64,000 nucleotides of DNA. Origin: Brachypodium distachyon. Lineage: Eukaryota > Streptophyta > Magnoliopsida > Poales > Poaceae. Under the pieces are notes generated by a model. That model did no database searches. It was not told the origin of the DNA and was given only the letters and a program-made list of their open reading frames with translations. The position numbers and the translations under genes were made by a program. The stretch spans positions 57,191,237 through 57,255,236 of the forward strand of contig NC_016133.3 of the NCBI RefSeq assembly GCF_000005505.3, given 5' to 3'. How positions within the stretch are numbered: position 1 is the stretch's first letter; every line of letters begins with the position of its first letter. Shown here piece by piece: positions 58,211 to 64,000 of this stretch.

Positions 58211-59606
58211 GACATGATAAGTTGCACCAAAATCTAAAACCAATAGCTCCATACTTTATAGCCAACTAATTGTGATTCAAATTTGGTTGAGTCTCTCGGT
58301 TTGTGACTCCGTGTACTCGATCCCCAAACTTTCCGATACTATAAATTCAGTTGCAGCCATGGTTAATTTGGTTGCGCTTGATTTTATTTTCATTTACAAA
58401 TACATGCATGCATGGTGCACACTCCAGAGGAAATCTGTTCTTTAGAGGAGGCACATGCGTGTAGTTTAAGGCATCTACAGTACCTAGTGGAGAAGGCATA
58501 TATATGTCTTCTCTCAGGACTCCACATCATCTAGAAAGGATAATAGTTGATGCATAGGATATATATCTTTTAGTGTTATCTCTGACAAAGAATCTCGTAT
58601 GCTCTAAACTATATATATGATGGTTAAAACGTAATTAGAAAAACCGATCTCGTTCGAGCTCTTTATTCTCTTTCTATTCCAAGCCCCAACAAAGCTAAAG
58701 CTTACGTGACATCTCTAAGATAACCCTGACATCATAAGATGCAAGCGGATTAGCTCAGAGATTACAAACCATTCGGTGCAATAAGGTCACATTTCGACAA
58801 CATGCACTGCACGTACATCACAACACATGATGCGTTTTCTATTAGCAGAGAAAAAGAAAAGATATACGATGTTGATCTGTTTTTCCAGAGAGAATCTCCA
58901 GCTTTGCAACTAGCATGAAGAGAATAAACACGGATTCACCTTAATTGTAGCAGCACATAGTACTGATTCCACGTCTTATCATTCGATTAACTCACTGATA
59001 GCTACTCGATCTGATCCTATAGCAGCTATAGTCTAGAGTCGACCTAGACATGTTTTCATGCATCCAAATGCATGAACATGAATCCTTTTCTTTTGTCGGT
59101 ACAAGAGCACTAGCTAGGGGCAAAGTTTGAAAAGGGCTATGTCCAGCTAACACAACTCCCACAGACCTTGACTCTGACGGCTCCGATCATTCCTGCCGCA
59201 AGCTCGCAAGAGCATGTGTTTTCCTCTCAGGTGGCCGATAAAGATACCCAAACCGCAAACCATAGGTCGTACGTGCCCCCTGGATTTTATTTATTTCCTC
59301 GTGAAAAGCATTGCAAAGAGAAAGATAACACTGTACTACAAAGGGAGTGAGAGCTAGAGAGAAACGAACTTTGCCCGGAAGTGGAATATATTAAACTAGG
59401 AATAATGGAACATAATAGCTAGCTAAGATGGCACTAGAAACTACAGTAACACGGAGATCGAGTGCAGGCGCATGAGGCGTGACAAGGATCCACCAATGGC
59501 CACACTTGGCATCTGCACCAAATTAACTCGATCCGGTCATTAAGAGCTTTTGCTGCACACACCGCAGTAGTACTGTGCAGCGGGCGGGTAGAGCAGAGCT
59601 AGCGGC

Positions 59607-59614
59607 TATATAAA
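59607..59614 (+). promoter_or_regulatory. TATA box of the WAT1-type gene
   Basis: TATATAAA occurs in the context GCGGCTATATAAACGGGGG, 175-182 bp upstream of the start codon at 59789. This would place transcription start near 59640 and leave a 5' leader of about 150 bases. Confidence 0.7.
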
Positions 59615-59788
59615 CGGGGGGGTTCCGGTTGTGAGCTCATTGCCTCTTCATTCACAGCCATTTCTAGCTTGTGTCAAACTAGCTAGAGGGACATCGAGCT
59701 GATCGAGCTCGAGGAAGAGCTTGAAAAATTAACTTTGAAAAGGAGATCGAGAGCGCGAGAGGATCATATTCATATCTGAGCGATCAGG

Positions 59789-62637
59789 ATGGGTGTGGGG
59801 AGAGTTTTGAACGACGTGAAGCCGTACCTGGCGATGGTGCTGCTGCAGGTGGGGTTCGCGGGGATGTATGTGGTGGCCGTGGCGTCGCTCAAGGGCGGGA
59901 TGAGCCACTTCGTGCTCGTCGTCTACCGGAACCTCGTCGCCACCGCCGTCATGGCGCCCTTCGCACTCTATTTCGAGAGGTATACATAACTTGGATCCAT
60001 TCTAGTGCTCTAGCTAGCGCGCTAGCTCCCCAAACCAAGCTATATCTCCTCCCCTTTCTCCCATGCACACACATGCATGCATGCACGTCTTGGCCGGTCT
60101 CTCTCGCATGCATGCATGCAATCAGTTCATGCCTATCGATCGAATGAACTCGTACGTGCTGCAATTAGGATCTTAATAATTCGGATAGATCACATGTAAT
60201 CCCTCCGTTCCATAATTCTTGTCGAAATATTACATGTATCTAGACACTTTTTAGAAATAGATACATCCATTTTTAGGCAAATTTGAGACATTTTCTTAGG
60301 AATAGATACATTCATTTTTAGACAAATTTGAAACAAGAATTATGAAACGGGGTGAGTACTGTTTACCATGCGTCCATGTTATGTTAACCACGCAGCATGT
60401 ACAACACGTCGGATGAAAATGATTCGATCCTGGTTCAGCATCACTATAATCCTATTCTGACATTCCTTTTTTAGTTAGGACAAACAAAAAACGAGGGACA
60501 GCTAGCCAACCACATAGTAGAAATTAAAGGAAGGTGGGTTCTTTTCTTTTTGTTCAGCCAACTTTCATGCTCATCGATCGTGCTCAACCCACGATCGAGC
60601 ACACTTGCACGTGCACTTTAATCGTTCAGTTCAGTTCATTCGTCCTGCCCAGTGCCCCTCATATATATACATACAGCCATACACGATTAAAGCCACAAAC
60701 CACGTACAGAGCCTAGATCGATCAGCCGACATGGCATTTTTTGTCCCTTGTAGGATGGTGCTCGCTGCACGACCAGCACTGGCAGATACTATTCCAGAAA
60801 AGGCATATATATACATATCCTGCTACCTTATTCTATTTCTGTACCGGCACGCTTTTTTCCAACTTTCGTACGTAGTGACGACGTACGCCCCCGTGATATA
60901 AATCCTTCAACCGAAAATATCAGCACGGCAGCATCCGCATATAGATCCATCAGAGATTAGAGTGCAAGTTAGTGTGCACAGCAGAAGAAGAAAATGACAG
61001 ATAACCATACATACATATTTATTTTGTTGGCGTAACATCAACCTGTATTTTTCTTTCCAAACAAAAAGGAAGGGAAACCGTCAACCTGCAGTATGGCATA
61101 TATGCACGTCTACGTGCGTGCGTGTAAACGCACTTGGACGATCGACCTCCACTAGCTAGCTAGGCAGCTAAGCTTGCAGTGTGCCCTGATTGGTCAGTGG
61201 TAGTGATCAAGGACCTACGTACCAGTTGCAATAAACTTGAACTAAATCCCTTTCCATTTTTACCTGGATCGTGCATGCATGTGATTCACAGAGAACTTCA
61301 ACTGACGTGGTATCAATTCGTGGGGTAATTTGTGTGCAGGGGACAGAGGCCGCCGATGACAATCAAAGTCTTCCTCAAGATCATGGGGCTCGCATTCCTC
61401 GAGTACGTCACACTCCATATATACATACATGAGGCCTACACTGACAGTAAATTCATGGCAATGCTGAGACGTACTACGTGTTAACTGTGCAGGCCTGTGC
61501 TTGACCAGAACCTCTACTTCATGGGCGCCAAGCTAACCTCAGCGAGCTTCGCATCAGCGCTAATCAACATCCTCCCAGCAGTGACCTTCGTGCTGGCCCT
61601 GATCCTGCGCATGGAGAAAGTGCGGCTCCGGAGCCTGCACAGCCAGGCCAAGATCGCGGGCACGGTGCTCACGGTGGCCGGGGCCGTGCTCATGATCCTC
61701 TACCACGGGCCGGCGGTCCAGTTCCCGTGGACCAAGGGCCGGGCCGGCGCGGCCAACCACGGCGCGGGCCAGGGCCAGGGCCAGGGCGCAGGGTGGCTGA
61801 GCGGCACCATCATGACCATCGCGGCCTGCGTCGCCTGGGCCTGCTTCTTCGTGCTCCAGTCCAGCACGCTCCAGAGCTACCCCGCCGAGCTGTCACTGAC
61901 GGTGCTCATCTGCGCCGTCGGGTCGCTGATGAGCGGCTCCGTCGCGCTCGTCGCCGAGAGGGGGAACACGCAGGCCTGGGTCATCGGCTTCGACACCCGC
62001 CTCTTCACCGCCGTCTACGCCGTGAGTTCTTTTGATCGATTCTAACCATTGAATTACCCCCCCCCCCCCCCCCCAACCAAATCGATGAATGTTGGTTAAA
62101 TTTGTTTTTTTTTTGTTGCGTTGCAGGGCATAGTGTGCTCCGGCGTGGCCTACTACGTGCAGGGGATCGTGTCGAGGCAGAGGGGGCCGGTGTTCGTCAC
62201 GGCATTCAACCCGCTCTGCATGATCATAACCTCCGTCATGGGTTCCATCATCCTCAAGGAGGAGATCACTCTTGGAAGGTACTTACATTACATTACATAC
62301 ATGCATTCAGATTCAGATCGACGAAGGGTAAATTAATTAGCATTGCTAACACGTTATTTTTCTTCTTCTCTATAGTGTGATAGGTGCAGCGATCATCGTG
62401 GCGGGCCTCTACTTCCTCATCTGGGGCAAGAGCAAGGACGAGGTCAGCCAAGTGCCCGTCAAGGGCGCCGGGGAGCTGCCGTTAACCTCTGAGATCAGCC
62501 AAGTGTCCGCCAAGGGTGCCGGCGAGCCGCCGTTAACCTCGGTGACGACCGACAATAAGGGCAAGCAAGAGATCGGCAACGGCGGCCATGTCTTCGACGT
62601 CAAGAAGCCGGCGGCAGCAAATGGCCTGCGCTACTAG
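59789..62637 (+). CDS. WAT1-related / nodulin-21 (UMAMIT) EamA transporter
   Basis: Five exons (59789-59979, 61340-61402, 61493-62021, 62127-62278, 62376-62637), all in phase, encode 398 residues. Family members are membrane transporters of about ten helices; known ones move amino acids, or auxin across the tonoplast. The first helices and motif are typical: KPYLAMVLLQVGFAGMYVVA, then VYRNLVATAVMAPFALYFER. The second EamA half has WACFFVLQSSTLQSYPAELS, CSGVAYYVQGIVSRQRGPVF and VTAFNPLCMIITSVMGSIIL. The short 63-base exon 2 is a conserved family feature. The hydrophilic tail after about residue 331 contains a 17-residue tandem duplication. A Gly/Gln-rich loop (GAGQGQGQGAGW) lies between the halves. 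Intron 1 (1360 bp) carries a Stowaway MITE and intron 3 a poly(C) tract. The substrate cannot be deduced. Confidence 0.92.
60199..60356. mobile_element. Stowaway MITE with internal duplication, in WAT1-type intron 1
   Basis: The left end reads ATCCCTCCGTTCCATAATTC and the right end GAATTATGAAACGGGGTGAG, with TA at 60197-60198 and 60357-60358. The interior contains two copies of a unit of about 36 bp (AATAGATACATCCATTTTTA and AATAGATACATTCATTTTTA, each followed by GACAAATTTGA-like sequence). That makes it longer (158 bp) than its relative at 36760-36872. Confidence 0.85.
62057..62074. repeat. Poly(C) tract, 18 bases, in an intron
   Basis: An uninterrupted run of 18 C lies in intron 3 of the WAT1-type gene, 35 bases after the donor site. 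Flanks are GAATTA and AACCAAATC. Confidence 0.85.
62440..62541 (+). repeat. 51-bp coding tandem duplication
   Basis: Two in-frame units (62440-62490 and 62491-62541) encode EVSQVPVKGAGELPLTS and EISQVSAKGAGEPPLTS in the cytosolic tail of the WAT1-type transporter, residues 334-350 and 351-367. The DNA copies differ at a few positions, so the duplication is not brand new. Confidence 0.9.
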
Positions 62638-64000
62638 TCAAGCCATCGATCGAATAGCTAATATCGTACGGTCTGTCTAACTAGTCCATCAATCGATCGA
62701 TCGATCATTGGGGATATGGACACGTTTTTTTTTCCTTTTCTTTTGATCTGTTCTCTTCAGAAACTTGTTCTAAGATCCTAGTGGCTTGCATGCGAGAGAG
62801 AGTGAGCGAGTGCTGGTTAGATGTTGAGCAAGTGTAACGGATAAGACCGGCGGCCTTGACGTGTCCGGGGTGCCTGCTTAATTAATTAATCGATCAGATC
62901 TGCTTTTAACTTGCTTTAGAGTTATGAATCTCCTACTCTGCTAGCTCTTGCTCGGTCGAGCTGGCAGCATGCATGTCATCCTCGATCGCTCTCCTCCTCT
63001 TGGTGCCTCCACGTACTGGCAACTAATTAGCTTTGCGTCTTGTTAATTCGTTCCTTACACGTACTCTCGACATGGAACCGAAATGTGCTTTAGCTTATGT
63101 CATGCTCTCACTAATCACTAATGCACGCCATGACCTGTGCCCTTTACATTTTTCTGCACGGTTAATTCTCTCAATATCTCTGAAAACGTGGGACGCGGCT
63201 TCGGCGAAGTACATGCAGGTGACTTTGTTTGGCTGGCACGTGAGACCCACACGTCAGCCACCCAAAGTTATCCTGCAGTAACTTCACTGAATCCTCCTCC
63301 GAAAATGTAACTGCTGAAAGTCCTCAAATGCGATATCTGAAGAATAAAAGAAACTCCTTCCTAAACTAAAGCTTCCTCTTACCTCGCGCGTTCCATGAGC
63401 TCTCTCTTATCTTGGCCTCCTTGCAATTTGGAGCTCCGAGAGGGCCGGGGCATATCCATCCATAGCAACGTAATCAGTCATCTGAAATCGATCGATCGTA
63501 CTCAGATGCTGCCGCATGCTGTGCGTGTACACGGTATACACGCATGACCGAAAGAGCGCGCACGCAAATTAAAGAGGACTCCAAATTAAACCAATTCCTG
63601 ATGTCCCATCCATATGCCCAATCACGGTCACAGGTCGCTGCCAGCATCAATCCCCTCCGGATTCCTGATGAAGACACTTCGCCAAGCTCACGCGAATCGC
63701 GCGGGAGCACTGGAGACACACCGGCTGGATTCCGAATCTCCGATTCCCCGGCCCTTCGTCACCGGTTCTGTCGACGTCGTTAGGGGGTGACGAGGTTTGC
63801 ATTTCTGCTCTTTTTATTCGCCCTGCTGACTTCCGGAGGATCCTGCGGTTCAGTTTTGATGCCTCCCGTGGCCGGCGGGGGTCAGCTTGTGATCTCGATG
63901 GACAGTGATGTATAAAAAAAGCTGATTAGTAAGAAAATCCTTCTAGGCTGGAGTACACACCGAATTGAAGTCTCCCGAGTTTTGCACGCACATTTTTAGG
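62638..64000. other. WAT1-type gene 3' flank, no further gene
   Basis: The first part is probably 3' UTR. GATCGATC runs lie at 62647-62706 and 63487-63498. Open frames of about 80 codons on both strands (63033-63281, 63474-63783) have no recognisable motif. No transposon ends were found. Confidence 0.4.

Larger units (their letters stand above)
54720..59606. other. Long intergenic region, no gene recognised
   Basis: I find no supported gene in nearly 5 kb. A 22-base C homopolymer lies at 56008-56029. Two diverged copies of a unit of about 198 bp start at 57931 and 58129 (TGAAGTATAAG..., then CTTTG/TCTTTTCC and ATGCAACTC(C/T)ACA). The best open frame, 155 codons at 56462-56929 on the plus strand, has no family motif. 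Small GCTAGC and GATCGATC words are common but not organised. Confidence 0.45.

Overview
This window is plant nuclear DNA, almost certainly from a grass and most likely a pooid. Genes are split by GT-AG introns, 5' exons are strongly GC-rich while introns and spacers are AT-rich, and Stowaway MITEs with CTCCCTCCGT ends recur. The gene density and many small elements would suit a compact pooid genome such as Brachypodium, but that species call is inference. There is no operon-like organisation, no CRISPR array and no convincing tRNA or rRNA gene.

Eight protein genes can be modelled with in-phase splice junctions, or as single exons. They are: (1) the 3' end of a LysM-domain GPI-anchored protein (1-1100, +); (2) a SAUR auxin-responsive protein (6076-6423, -); (3) a 19-exon chromatin reader with two PHD/extended-PHD modules (17360-32507, -); (4) a SABATH carboxyl methyltransferase (35434-37057, -); (5) an intronless GeBP/STOREKEEPER-like transcription factor (38250-39227, +); (6) a subfamily II-type ethylene receptor (47145-49394, -); (7) a plastid soluble inorganic pyrophosphatase (51771-54719, -); and (8) a WAT1/nodulin-21-type EamA transporter (59789-62637, +). 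They do not form one pathway. Several belong to families used in hormone and defence signalling, but I see no evidence that they are co-regulated.

The spaces between genes hold many transposons whose ends can be read directly. They include a CACTA-type MITE (4623-4785) and a solo LTR with a perfect 5-bp target duplication (13014-14361). A small Ty3/gypsy element lies antisense in an intron of the PHD gene (about 18716-20960), and a GC-rich retroposon-like insertion sits in the next intron (21996-23444). A Pack-MITE carries a fragment of a kinesin-light-chain-related gene (33934-34823). A nested, minus-oriented Helitron cluster occupies 40801-44856. Next come a 5'-truncated LINE with target duplication (45663-46282) and a hAT-type MITE with a perfect 8-bp target duplication (46539-46993). 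Five Stowaway or mini-Stowaway elements are also present. Tandem or degenerate arrays occur at 9036-9640, 10020-10930 and 33066-33920.

The most notable observation is in the ethylene receptor. The cysteine that coordinates copper in the ethylene-binding pocket of the family is glycine here (residue 80, codon 49155-49157), while the partner histidine (residue 84) and the N-terminal disulfide cysteines remain. No previously undescribed multi-gene system was found.
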